DNA of 50,862 nucleotides from Hymenopellis radicata (GCA_015501595.1 JADNRX010000382.1:1-50862), one strand, 5' to 3'; counted from the first letter of the stretch, positions 1 to 10,445 are shown. Translations and numbers: made by a program. The notes: a model not told the origin generated them from the letters alone.

Positions 1-335
1 AGATCGAGTCATCGATCCAACGCTTACGCGTCGCTTCGGATCTCGGTCCGGAACGCCGGATCGTGAGAAATTATCGCGCATGCCTTGTTTGGGGCACGCA
101 AGACCCCGTTTAACTTACTAAAAATTTGTAAATTAACTTTAAATATATACCAACATTTTCACGAGTCAACACGAGTACTCGCGACGAGTACTCGTGCCTC
201 CAGCGGCTGATCCGCGATCCATGTGCGATCCGACCCGCCATGGGTCTACGGATCAAACGGATCGGATCTCCGAGATGCCCGAGCGGATCGAGTATGGGTA
301 AACCCGTGTGATCCGTTGACTCGTTGAGGTCTCTA
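1..335 (+). mobile_element. Element A0: right end of an A-family non-autonomous DNA transposon, cut by window start
   Basis: The segment ends with the A terminal inverted repeat (reverse complement of TAGAGACCTCAACGA). It carries the A right-hand subterminal array (CGAGTACTCG, GATCCGCGATCC motifs). It matches 7,809-8,143 (end of A3) almost base for base; the only difference I saw is a CG to TG change near position 62. The 8 bp after it, GCTTTCAC, would be the target duplication, but the left end lies outside the window. Confidence 0.85.
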
Positions 336-552
336 GCTTTCACACTAGAAATATTTCTATTCACCTAGTTATACTGCAAAATAAGCCTATAGTTAGTAAG
401 TAGCCTTACGTCATTCTTTAGCCATAGGTAGTATAAAAAGAACTGTTCAACACTGTATTCAGTAGTTAATCTGCACTTCTGTATACAGCCTATCAAGCCA
501 ATACAAGTGAATCTTTAACTTAGAAACATTGCTTTCAAAAACCTATTTAAGT

Positions 553-1541
553 TAGAGACCTCAATGACTCAAATCCGGATCAGATCCGCGATCCATCACG
601 TGAGTACCGTGGCCGAAAGCGCTGATCTGTGATTCTTATGTGATCCGACCCGCCACGAATCGACGGATCAGACGGATCGGATCACCAAGATCGCCGAGCG
701 AGTCGAGTACTCGAGTAAACTCGAGTACGCCATCACCCAAATCTATTCATGCGCGACGAGTATCCCCGGGCAATGGCACGGGGACACTCAGTCATGCATG
801 ATGCAGACTGGAGAGTGGTGGTGGTGGTGGAGATGGTGATGGTGGTGGTGTGGGTGGTGGAGGTGGTGATGGTCTGTATCATCCGCGACGGCGCACTCAC
901 CGCGTCACTGCGCCGCCAACCCATCCGTCGTCCGTCCATCGTGTCCGTCCATCGCGTCCGTCCATCGTCGTCTTCACCCCATCCCCGCCGCCGTCCCATC
1001 TCCGTCGTCGTCATCCGGGAGTCGTCCAAGTCGGCGCCGTCGTGGAAGTCGTCTGTTGCTGCTGTCATAAAGACAGCAGCGGGTCCGGCATGAAGCCAAG
1101 ACCACGATCCACACCCCAGAGGCCCCCTGACAATCGTCAGAGAGGCAGTGGCGACGACCGTCGCGCACTGGGTGGTTGTGGTGGGTGGTGGTGGTATGAG
1201 GAAGACAGAGAAACCATCTGATCGCAGGCTTACGCGGCCTCTCGGCGATTGCCGAATCGTGAGAATTGAGCAGAAATTCACGCGAATGGCTTGTTTGGGC
1301 GATGTAAGGGCCCGTTTAACTTCGTAAAAATTTGTAAATTAAGGTTAAATATATAGCTAAATATTGACAAGTCAACGTGAGTACTCGCAACGAGTACTCG
1401 CGCCTCCAGAGGCTGATCCGCGATCCATGTGTGATCCGAACCGTCACGGGTCTACGGATCAAACGGATCGGATCTCCGAGATGCCCGAGCGGATCGAGTA
1501 TGGGTAAACCCGCGTGATCCGCTGACTCGTTGAGGTCTCTA
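553..1541 (+). mobile_element. Element A1: complete non-autonomous DNA transposon, 989 bp
   Basis: It starts TAGAGACCTCAATGACTC and ends with the inverse (ACTCGTTGAGGTCTCTA). The 8-bp direct repeat ATTTAAGT lies exactly outside both ends (545-552 and 1542-1549). Order: subterminal GATCCG / GAGTACTCG array; core hairpin H1 (748-800); (GGT)n tract; a hairpin around GACAGCAGC; the CCTGACAATCGTCAG hairpin near 1126; a second GGT tract; a GATCGCAGGCTTACGCGG block near 1219; an AT-rich box at about 1320-1350; right subterminal array. There is no credible protein; the long ORFs are frames through the GGT repeats. The TSD length and TAGAG ends fit hAT, but KDZ elements also make 8-bp TSDs. Confidence 0.92.
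748..800 (+). other. H1 core hairpin of A1
   Basis: An imperfect 53-nt palindrome: outer arms CATGC/GCATG, inner arms CCCCG/CGGGG, loop GGCAATGGCA. The same structure, with different paired stem bases, sits in nearly every 1-kb element of the window. Confidence 0.75.
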
Positions 1542-1593
1542 ATTTAAGTTTAAAATTAAACTCAAACTCTCTTGAACTACAAGTTATATTACT

Positions 1594-2589
1594 TAGAGAC
1601 CTCAACGAGTTCGCGGGTCACGTGGATACTTGGGTACTTGATCCGGCCGGGGGTCTCGGCTACTCGACCCGTTTGATCTGCGGATCGATAGCGGGTCGGA
1701 TCAGAGAAGGATCACGAGTACGGCCTTGGAGGCACGAGTACTCGTCGCAAGTACTCGGTTTGACTTGCAATTATGTAGATCTATATTTAAACTATATTTA
1801 CAAATTTTTTCCAACTTAAACAGGCCCTTACATCGCCCAAATGAGACGTTCGCGCGAATTTTTGTGGAATTCTCACGATACGGCAAACACCGAGAGGCCG
1901 CGTAAGCGTGCGATCGCAGCCTCTCTCTCTCTCATTCTTACCACAACGACCTCAGTGACGACTGTCGCCCCTGCCACTCTGACAATTGTCAGGCGGCATC
2001 TGTGGTGGAGATCTGGGTCTCGGCTTTGTGCCGGGCCCGCTGCTGCTGTCTTTATGACAGCAGCAGAGGATGACGTTGCAGCTTGCCAGGATCGCAATGG
2101 CGCGACGACGACAACACCAAGGACGACAAGGATTTGACGACCGGAATGAGGAGGACCAGGATGAGAGGATGAGGAGGATGTGACGCGTCAAGGATGGCAA
2201 CGCGTCAACGACGACGATGACACATCCCACCACCATCAGCACTCCCACTACCACTCCCACCACCCTCACCACCACCTTCACTACTCCCACCACCCATCAC
2301 CCCACCCTCAGTCTGTGCTCATGCACGGTTGAGTGTCCTCGTGCCATTGCCCGGGGATGCTCGCCGAGCATGAATGAACTTTGGGTGGGTTTGGAGGCTG
2401 ATCCACAAGATCCGTCGGTAACCCGGATCGTCCGCGAGTACTCGCTAACCTCGCGAGTACTGAACTCGTTTGACTCGCGAGTCAATGCGGGTCGAGTCAA
2501 ACGCGGGTCACGAGTAGCCTCTTTCGACCTCGAGTACTCGTCACTCGGATCGCGAGTCAGACCCGGAATCTGACTCGTTGAGGTCTCTA
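1594..2589 (-). mobile_element. Element A2: complete A-family transposon in reverse, 996 bp
   Basis: It begins TAGAGACCTCAACGAG and ends with ACTCGTTGAGGTCTCTA. The target duplication is ATATTACT on both sides (1586-1593, 2590-2597). The AT-rich box comes first (about 1790-1820) and the H1 hairpin last (about 2320-2372), so its orientation is opposite to A1. It sits only 44 bp beyond A1's TSD. It includes the perfect hairpin GCTGCTGTCTTTATGACAGC near 2040. The ACC/CCA-rich tract at 2217-2310 makes spurious ORFs. Confidence 0.92.
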
Positions 2590-2763
2590 ATATTACTTAG
2601 TGTTCTTTAAGATAGTACTACATATATTTGGAAAAATTTTGTCGAAGTTCCTTTATCTTTAGATAAAGTCTAAATAATGAAAGCAAAACCTCTTTTTCTA
2701 TTTACTTTTGATTCATATAAAAATAGAATCCTCAGACGTTAGTTTAAACAAACTTAGTGTGTA

Positions 2764-3144
2764 CTGTCGTATTTCGACCGTAGGTTCACGTCACGGGTCA
2801 CGAGCCCGAAAAATGAACCTATTACATAAGCAGGTCACTAGTTTTTTTTGGCTGTGAACCTGCCCCAAATTGGTCACAAATCAGACTTTTGCTCTTAAAT
2901 TGAGCTTGGCAGCAGTTTTTATAGGATTTTTCTCCTTTTTAGTGTATTTTATGTCTAGAATAGCATATTTTTCTCTAATTATACTGAGATTCAGCCTAAA
3001 ACCTATGAAATAACCCTGCCATTGAAAATTTTAGTGAACTTATTTTCAGTGGGTCACAGTGGTGTGTCTGCTGTGAACATCCCACCAAACAAGTTCACGA
3101 GGTCACAGGTCACACCCTGTGAACCTACGGTCGAAATACTACAG
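2764..3144. mobile_element. Element G1: 381-bp TIR element with TA target
   Basis: The ends are CTGTCGTATTTCGACCG and its near inverse (CGGTCGAAATACTACAG), flanked by TA (2762-2763, 3145-3146). Inside each end are GGTTCAC / GGTCAC motifs. The centre is AT-rich and non-coding. G2 and G3 have related ends. The TA target resembles Tc1/mariner-type MITEs, but no transposase is seen. Confidence 0.75.
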
Positions 3145-3146
3145 TA

Positions 3147-3690
3147 TATCAAGTATTCGCAGATCTTTACTTAAAAAACGAACTTGAACCTCACTCTGTT
3201 AGTTATAGGTGGATTGAAACAAGACGATTAACGTGCAGATGGTTAAATTCGTAACTTGTATACTTGTAATCTAAATTATCAACTAAAATGTCGAAAGCCT
3301 TTCTATTTTTCTGAAACTTTACAAATTCTGCACATCCTAGCTCCTTTAAACTTGTCTTTATGTAATTTAGGAAACACTTTACCCTTTTGTTTGAATTCTC
3401 TTTAAATCAATAAATGATTTATTAAAATTATATTTCATTATAAATGTTAAAGATTGATTTTTTTAATTTGAAGAATTGTCATAAACCTCATCGACTGGCC
3501 GCTTAATTTATATTCCAAAGTTCTTCGATATCATCTTTGCATATCCTCAGTCCTCAATATTATATGCATCTGCACAAAACTACCAAGCTTCTCAAATACC
3601 TATTTCGATGACTAGATGCCTGCAAATGTATTTACACAGACACTGATGAGCCCTTATCATTCCTCTACCTATTCGATGCCAACTCAGCTC
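3147..3690. other. AT-rich gap without recognisable gene
   Basis: AT-rich, stop-dense sequence between G1 and the decayed C copy. No motif, RNA or domain is recognised. Confidence 0.5.
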
Positions 3691-4400
3691 TAGACCTGGG
3701 CATAAATGCTTACCTAGGTGCACTCGCACTCGCTAAGCGGGTCACTTACGGCTTCAAGCCAGACATCCCCACTCGACTGCCACCCATTCGCAGGTATTTC
3801 GATGACGGGTGTACTTATGTACACTCCTACTCCCAACACTCCCAACTCACAGCCAACTTATGCCATGCTTGCATCTCCCAGCAATTATGAGGAGAGCAAC
3901 AGCGATGAATGATGCAGATGATTTGGGTGAGGTAGAGGCGAGGAGAGGGAGGATGAAAGATGAGATCGCATATGTGACGCCTCGTTAGAGGGCTTACCTG
4001 TGCACTAGAGTAATCATCTGTAAACTATCATCAGTATTAAAAGCACCATTGATAGTGTCTGTTAAGATCATCAAAAACAAAGAATAAAGCAAAAAGATAC
4101 GTATCAACCTGCCACGTCACTAATAAATGACGTGGTGGCATAAAATTCACTGTCTCTGCTCTTCAAGCGCGCTATTGAGTGCAGTGAGTGATGTCACGAA
4201 GTGTCTGCTGCCCTTTTGCAGGGGCTTATACATCCTGCACTGGCCGTTTCCGTGGAGACAACTTTATTCGTCTCTTGGCCCATTGATGTGCCAACGTAAA
4301 GTCGAGCACAGGGGCGAAATCACTGACTTAAAAGTTAAGTGACGCTGCCATCATTACCAACGTAAAGTTGAGCAACGGTGGTGAGAAGAGAGAGAGTCTG
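3691..4400 (+). mobile_element. Element C3: decayed C-family copy, right end lost
   Basis: It starts TAGACCTGGGCATAAATG, the C terminus with mutations. It then follows C2 in order: GGTGCACTCGCACTCGC subterminal motifs, H1-like hairpin (about 3860-3910), the block around 3985-4130 that matches 25,150-25,300, then the TTTGCAGGGGCTTA module and GACTTAAAAGT hairpins. Many C-to-T and G-to-A differences from C1/C2 suggest it is the oldest copy. No right terminus or matching TSD (CTCAGCTC would be the left one) was found; the right limit is approximate. Confidence 0.7.
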
Positions 4401-5044
4401 TGTAAGGCGTGAATTGAGATGCTGCCTCACTGCTAAGTACCATTCGACAGGCGTATTCCACAGGGAGTACAAAGGTGTCTGCATTCTCGGAAATGCTGTA
4501 AGAAACCAAAAAATAGAGAGAAATGCGAGAAATATCGGTATAGAGCTGGAATCTGTAGCGACGGTAGGGGGTCTACTCAAGGTGGATAGGATCTCTCATT
4601 TCCCGCTAATGCATAAGGCAAATGAGAGAATAAGGAGAGTAAAAGAGTGAGTGTATTACATGAGGTGCGCACATGTACAGAACTAGTCACATGATAATAA
4701 GATCATGTGATCCAACTACGAAATGTGCTACAAAACATAAACTAAATACTCTACAATCAAAATAAGGGCTCCTGCATGCCAGCAAGGGTCAGAATTGCGA
4801 ATAGTACCTTACAAAGCCCCCCTACAGAAGTGTTATTGAAGTCTGACATACGGACTTGGTGACGATTCCGTAAAATCTTAGCTGTAAGAGTGATTTTGGT
4901 CCAAGTTCGAATCTGCCAGTGGTAGTGCAAGGCGCGTCATTCCGATTAAGTTTGGGCCTGGCTTGTAACTTGTCTTCACCCACCATGACCGTGTACGCGG
5001 TTCTCTCTGATCTTGTTCTCCTTTCGTGCTGTGAGGCTTTGCAC
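4401..5044. other. No gene recognised between C3 and D2
   Basis: There is an ORF-like stretch at 4,378-4,650 but it lacks any recognised domain. At about 4,893-4,915 there is a B-box-like AGTTCGAATCTGCC, but no convincing A box at the right distance, so I do not call a tRNA. Confidence 0.4.
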
Positions 5045-5590
5045 TAGAGCAAGGCACGAGTGGTAGGTACTTGCAAGTATTTGCAAGTATTGACGTTACC
5101 CGAGTAGTGCCGTACTCGGCACCTGCACACCCGGCACTTGTCATCATTTAAGTGATGCGCGGGTGACAAGTATGGGGTTGGCGACGCAAGTATTTGGAGC
5201 AAGTATTTGCTTAATACTTGTATGTAGGTACATATATATTTTACAGGATTTATTGAATTTTATTTGGGCTTAAACAAGCTCAATATCGTCGAGAAACGAC
5301 GTCACAGACGAATTTCTCTGATCGCCGAGGTTACTGAACGTCTCGGCAATTGCCAGATAACGATCGATTCGGTCTGATCAGACATCTTGGCCTCCTACTA
5401 CCACAGCACGACTTTAATGTCGTGCTTGTCGGCTCCAGAACGAGTTCTGGGGCTTGTTCTACTTGTTTCCTTCCTTTTCTAGTGCGATTTAGCTTCACGC
5501 CGACCGCTGCACCCTTGGATACATTCCGGGGTGATTCTTCGCATCTGTCTATGTGACGACGCCATCTGGACGACGGAATCTCGACAGCGT
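5045..5590 (-). mobile_element. Element D2: truncated, reversed D-family copy
   Basis: It begins TAGAGCAAGGCACGAGTGG, the D terminus, followed by CAAGTATTTGCAAGTA subterminal motifs and then the reverse complement of the right-hand core of D1 (compare 9,930-10,440): the CTCGGCAATTGCCAG segment, the TTCTGGGGC hairpin and the ATACATTCCGGGG block. It stops matching near 5,590, so the left half and second terminus are missing. Confidence 0.75.
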
Positions 5591-5599
5591 AAACCCTCA

Positions 5600-6033
5600 G
5601 GACGAGGCCGCCCTACTGCGGAATGCGCGCACTCACTACTCTCACGACACACGTTTGCATGACCACTACTAGCTGTACTACTTTAGTTATCTCTCTGGAA
5701 CTAGCCAGGGCAACCTGGATTATATTCCGTGGAGCTAGCCAGGCTGTGAATAAGACCAGTCTGATACTGTACTCCCTCACCCGTGCACCCCGCCAGACTG
5801 CTACCCTGCTCTGATGATGTAATAAGCCATGTCGCCTCCCTGATCGCTGCCACCCTGTCTCCCGCTCGCTATCGCTGGCGGGGTCACTATATATGATTAT
5901 AAAGAAATTAATTACTAAACTAATTAATGTACAAAACTAATGCCCTAACTCATTGGTATACCTATGGACCTATGCAACCTGATTATGCCTGCACTTACCT
6001 CCAGCAGTTGCCGGCGGGTCTCCAGACTGGGTA
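5600..6033 (-). pseudogene. Probable 3' end of the KDZ transposase gene, beyond the B1 insertion
   Basis: When B1 and one copy of its 8-bp duplication are removed, the minus strand reads from the KDZ C-terminal helix-rich region (ending at 8,263) directly into this segment. A plausible intron lies at about 5,893-6,000 (GTAAGTGCAGG ... ATATATAG on the minus strand). The peptide after the intron is low-complexity and not recognised, so the stop codon is not fixed. Assignment is by position, not by a domain. Confidence 0.4.
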
Positions 6034-6275
6034 GCACTCGCTAGAGTTTATAAGTCCGGTTGGGTCCGGTTGTGGTGCCCAAATTTGGCAGGACCGGCAA
6101 CCGCAACCGGTTGCCCAACGCAACTTTTTGCGTCAACCGTGGACCGCAACCGGTCCTTTTTGAGGACCGGTTGCAACCGCGGTCTTGCACTGGTCCACAA
6201 CCGGTTGGGACCACTAGTGGTCGCGACTGGTTGCGACCGATTGAAACCGGTTTACACCCCCACTCGCAGCATCAT

Positions 6276-6329
6276 TTATGCCCGTTGGTGGCCCCGAGCA
6301 ATTGCGCAGGGGCTACCCAACGTGCATAA
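6276..6329 (+). other. H1 core hairpin of B1
   Basis: Arms TTATGCCCGTTGG and CCAACGTGCATAA close a GGCCCC/GGGGCT inner stem around the loop GAGCAATTGCGCA. Compared with A, the paired bases differ on both sides together (CATG/CATG in A, TTATG/CATAA here). Confidence 0.75.
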
Positions 6330-7079
6330 GCCACGGGGGTGAGTAGTGGAGGGGGATATGGATGATGGTGGAGGAGGAGGAGGTGGTGGTGGTGGTGTCG
6401 TCGTTGTTGATGTGTCCATCCCGGCATCCGTCCCCTCATCTCGCATCCATCTCCGCCTCGTGTCCGTCCCTGCATGCCTCTCCACGTGCTGTTGTCATTG
6501 TCATCGCCGTGGAGACGACTTAAAGTCGTCTCCTGGTACGCGGACTCATAGTCGAGCGCGGGGCATCCTCCTGCTACTCTGTATCCTCCTCCTAGCCTTG
6601 CTGTACGTGTGCTGCCCGTTTGCGGGGCTTACGCATTCTGTTCTGGTAGGGAGACGACTTAGAGTCGTCTCCCCGTATAGTCGTTTCTGTGGAGACGACG
6701 CAAAGTCGTCTCCCGGTCTCTCAACACCGACCCAGAGTCGTGTGTTGATCTGAAATCACCGACTTAAAGTCGAGTGATGCTGCCATCGTTGCCGACTTGC
6801 AGTCCAGCGACGGCGGTTGATGGAAGTGGTGGTTGGAAGGAGAGAGAGCTACCCAATCGCACGCTTATGCGTACATTCGGATCTCGCCCGAGTCGCCGGA
6901 TCCGAGGAAATAGTCGCGAGTGGCTCTTGTGGCCCACACATGGGCTCGTTTGAGCTCAAAAAAATTTGAAAAATCATATTAAATATATACTTACATTATT
7001 CGGTTGCAACCGGTCTCAACCGGTCTGTACCGGTTCTGGAAAATTTAGCGAAACGTTCGAACCGGCAACCGCAACCGGT

Positions 7080-8143
7080 TAGAGACCTCAACGACTCAAA
7101 TCCGGGTCAGATCCGCGATCCGTCACGCGAGTACCCGTGGCCCAAACTGCCGATCCGCGATCCTTATCTGATCCGACCCGCCACGGATTACGGATCAAGA
7201 CGAGTCGGATCGCCGAGATCACCGAGCGGATCGAGTACTCGAGTAAACTCGAGTATCGGACGCACCCAAATCTATTCATGCCCGACGAGTATCCCCGGGC
7301 AATGGCACGGGGACACTCAGTCGTGCATGATGCAGACTGAGGGTGGTGGAGGTGAGAGTGGGAGTGGTGGTATGGTGGTGGTGGTTGCTACGGCAGTGGT
7401 GGTGGTAGTCGTTGCTGTCCAGAGAGTGGTGGTGGTGGCGGCGGCGGCGGTCGTCGTCGTCCAAGTCGAGGTCAACGTCTTTATCGCGACGTGGCCGCAT
7501 TCTCGCCACATCCTTGCCGCATTCCCCGCATCCTCACCACATTCTCTCCATCCCCGCCATCGCTGCATCGTCGTCGTCATCACGTCGTCGTGACCGTAGT
7601 CCAGAAGTCGTCCTCGTCGCGGAAGTCGTCCCCGTCGCGGAAGTCGTCCTGGTCGCGGAAGTTGCTGCTGCCGTCGCAGAGACAGCAGCAGCAGGCTCAG
7701 CACATAGCCAAAGCCTGAATCTCCACCCCAGAGGCCGCCTGACAATCGTCAGAGCGGCAGGGATGACAGTCGTCATGCCCTGGATGGTGGTGGTGGTGGT
7801 GAGCAAAGAGATCGAGTCATCGATCCAACGCTTACGCGTCGCTTCGGATCTCGGTCCGGAACGCCGGATCGCGAGAAATTATCGCGCATGCCTTGTTTGG
7901 GGCACGCAAGACCCCGTTTAACTTACTAAAAATTTGTAAATTAACTTTAAATATATACCAACATTTTCACGAGTCAACACGAGTACTCGCGACGAGTACT
8001 CGTGCCTCCAGCGGCTGATCCGCGATCCATGTGCGATCCGACCCGCCATGGGTCTACGGATCAAACGGATCGGATCTCCGAGATGCCCGAGCGGATCGAG
8101 TATGGGTAAACCCGTGTGATCCGTTGACTCGTTGAGGTCTCTA
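7080..8143 (+). mobile_element. Element A3: complete A-family copy nested in B1, 1,064 bp
   Basis: It runs from TAGAGACCTCAACGAC to the inverse end. The duplication CAACCGGT is perfect at 7072-7079 and 8144-8151. The target lies within B's own AACCGGTT motif array. The H1 hairpin is at 7277-7329. The last 335 bp are almost identical to A0, so these two copies are young. The GGC/GTC-rich ORFs inside (for example 7,317-7,745 minus) are repeat shadows. Confidence 0.93.
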
Positions 8144-8262
8144 CAACCGGTTGAAATCGGCAACCGGTTGCCTGCTAACCGGTCCAAAATCGGTTGCAGT
8201 CCGGTTGGGTCCGTCGGTCCTACCCGGTCCTACCAACCGGACTTGTAAACTCTAGCACTCGC

Positions 8263-9163
8263 GCCCGCCGCCCGCCTCGCCACTGCTAATTTCCACCGCG
8301 CCTCAAACTGCTCCCACACCGCATCCAGCCAGTGTGCCTGCCGCAGAGCGTACACTCGCCGTTCCACCTTCAATTCCTCGCTGCTGGGTAAATCCTCTTC
8401 AGAGCGAAGCCGCCATTGGCTGGTAAGCCAAAGCAATGTCGTGATCACGCACTCCATCTCCACCTTCAACAGCTTCACCTCCTCACCCCACCTTTGACAC
8501 CACGCCCAAGATTTACACCATTCCACTTGGACTGCTACAGCATATCAGCAAGTAACAAAAATCAGCTCACATTCATATAGATACTCTTGCGTTGATGCGT
8601 CTGGAGTGCCCGCAGCAGTCCAAATCCAAGACAACTTCCATTTACTACCACCCGCGCCACTGCCCCGTAATTGTCAGCATCTTCCGCATCTGCCACGGCC
8701 GGCCTTAAGTGGCTTTCACGCCCCGAAATCCTTGCTAGGCGGCGCGGGGCCTTGGCGTTGTGATCCTCGACGAATTTGCTAGAAATGTCCTCCTGCGTTA
8801 ACACTCTAAACTCTCCAACTCCCCGCTTCCCACCAAACTCGCCAACGCCCCTTGGGCGCAATGATATTGCACTGCAAAGAAGTTAACTTGGTTACCGACC
8901 CTGTCGATTAGTGTGCATGCTCTCGACAAGCGCTTCTGCCCTGACACGTTCTTGTCGGGAAAGCGAATGATATGGTTCTTGGCATGGAGCTTCAATCGCA
9001 TCTTGAGGAGGGCATTCGAGCACTGTTCGCGCTGCAAAGTATCTCCATTCGGACCAGGTAGGGCTTGACGAAGGTATCACAATCCTGAGCGGGTACGTCG
9101 GACGGCATCTATAGCTTTATGTTCTCCGCCAGGATCGGCTCCCCGGTCGGGTTGGGATCCTTA
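8263..9163 (-). pseudogene. KDZ transposase, C-terminal region
   Basis: Read on the minus strand from 9,163: KDPNPTGEPILAENIKL, MPSDVPAQD, then a basic helix with FPDKNVSGQ and TLIDRVGNQV, a GVGEFRVLTQEDI stretch, LSWIWTAAG, and an EVKLLKVEMECV coiled helix with Trp-rich surroundings. This order (PNPxEEP, MPSD, K-NxxGQ, LSWIW, VEW..RW.EEVELL..EM) is that of basidiomycete KDZ transposases. A 36-nt intron at 8,535-8,570 (GTGAGC...GTAG) restores the frame between YLYE and VQVEWCKSW. Several frameshifts and stops (for example after NIKL) show it is dead. It is split from its tail by B1 and from its upstream part by D1. Confidence 0.82.
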
Positions 9164-10445
9164 TAGAGATCGGCACGAGTGTGTACCTGGGTGCATCCGG
9201 CACCCGGGAGGCAAATACCCACGTCCTGAAAGCCATACCCGCCACCCGTCAAAATACTTGCCACCCGCGGGTACTTGACCTGCGGGTCAAGTACTTGGCA
9301 AGTACTTGCCTCAAGGGCAAGTATTTGTGACATCCGGGTGGGGCGAATACTTGCATAAGTACTCGCCTCAAGTTGGTGTTTTCGTGCGCGCCGACAACCC
9401 CCCGGGCAATTGCACAGGGGAATTCGACGCGCACGATGTACAGAGTCGAGCCCACCCTGTCGTATATAACGACAGGGAAGGGACAAGACAGAAGTACGTG
9501 GTGCGAGGAAGGTGGAAGAACTGATGGCGAGGAGGGCTGGTCGTGAGGAGACTTGCGCGCGAGGAGACGTCGGGTCCAAGGCAGTCGAGGAGAGACTGCG
9601 CAACACGAATGAGAGAAGAAAAAGAAAAGAGGTAGCAAATACGCACCTTCGGGGCTGGATGTGTCGTGGCCTGGATGTGTCGCGACGCATCCAGCCTAAG
9701 ACAGACAAAATCCCATACAGAATCCGTCATAGTCGTAGTGTTTGTCCTTGTCGAAGTCATTGTCCGGAGCGTCGTCGTCGTTGTCCTGAGTGTTGGCGTT
9801 GTCCAGGCGCAACGGCCAGCGAGCAGCCAAACCAGTACCAGAATCGGGAGGAAATCGTCCAGTGTTGTTGCTGCCTCGCTTGTGAGGGCTTACGCTGCAT
9901 GCATCGTCGTCGAATTGGTATTGTCACGAAGACGAACACCAGAACACGCCCCGGAACGTATCCGAGGGCGCAGCGGCCGGCGCAAAGCCAAACCGCGTCG
10001 GGAGAGCGAAGGAGCATAGAGAATGAAGGTAAAACAGGCCCCAGAAGAAGTTCTGGGGCCAACGAACACGACGCCGTCGTCGTGCTGTGGTGGGAGGAAG
10101 CAAGAGCTGAGATCGGAGCGGATCGATCGTTATCCGGCAAGTGCCGGGACGTTCGGCCAGTTCGGCGATCAGAGAAATTTCTTCAGAACGTCGTTTCTGA
10201 GCGATGTTGAGGTCGTTTGACCTCAAATAAATTTCAATAAATCATGTTTAATATATTTCTACCTCTCTGCAAGTACTAGGCAAGTACTTGTAGCAAGTAC
10301 TTGCCTCACCAAACTCGTACTTGTCACCCGCGGCACCACCCGTGGGAAACAAGTACTTGCCACCCGGGTGCCGGGTGCGGCACCACCCGGGTGATCGAAA
10401 TACTTGCCGGCACCCGCAAGTATCTGCCACTCGTGCCGATCTCTA
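9164..10445 (+). mobile_element. Element D1: D-family transposon, 1,282 bp, no target duplication
   Basis: It has perfect 18-bp inverted ends, TAGAGATCGGCACGAGTG. Subterminal motifs are CAAGTACTTGC and GGCACCCGGGTG. The core contains H1 (9383-9435), a TCGCTTGTGAGGGCTTACGC hairpin (about 9,874-9,895), the block GAACGTATCCGAGGGCGCAG shared with E and I, a GGCCCCAGAA..TTCTGGGGCC hairpin (about 10,035-10,062), and the AT-rich box TTTGACCTCAAATAAATTTC. The flanks are GATCCTTA and ACGCGCAC, so there is no TSD; either it inserted without one or a later deletion or recombination removed it. ORFs in this span are structural shadows. Confidence 0.85.
9383..9435 (+). other. H1 core hairpin of D1
   Basis: Outer arms are CGTGCGCG and CGCGCACG, a full eight pairs. 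Inner arms are CCCC/GGGG around GGGCAATTGCACA. The stem bases are different from A, B, C and E but still paired. Confidence 0.75.

Larger units (their letters stand above)
6042..8254 (+). mobile_element. Element B1: B-family transposon carrying nested A3 (net about 1,141 bp)
   Basis: The ends are TAGAGTTTATAAGTCCGG and the inverse of TAGAGTTTACAAGTCCGG. The duplication GCACTCGC is present at 6034-6041 and 8255-8262. Both ends carry dense AACCGGTT / ACCGGTTGC motifs, private to this family. The core has H1 (6276-6329), a GGA/GGT tract, a run of GACTTAAAGTC-type hairpins (about 6510-6810), and the AT-rich box GAGCTCAAAAAAATTTG at about 6,950. It is inserted in the C-terminal coding part of a KDZ transposase gene. 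No protein is encoded. Confidence 0.93.

Noticed and set aside
733..1281. Long ORFs in A and other elements (for example 182 codons at 733-1,281 minus, 169 codons at 7,412-7,921 plus)
   Set aside because: They are frames through GGT/CCA and GTC repeats and hairpin modules; overlapping frames on both strands are equally open and composition is low-complexity.
8230..8261. KDZ frame continuing through 8,230-8,262 as the protein's own end
   Set aside because: The last codons (ARVYKSGW) are translated from the B1 terminus, not from the host gene.
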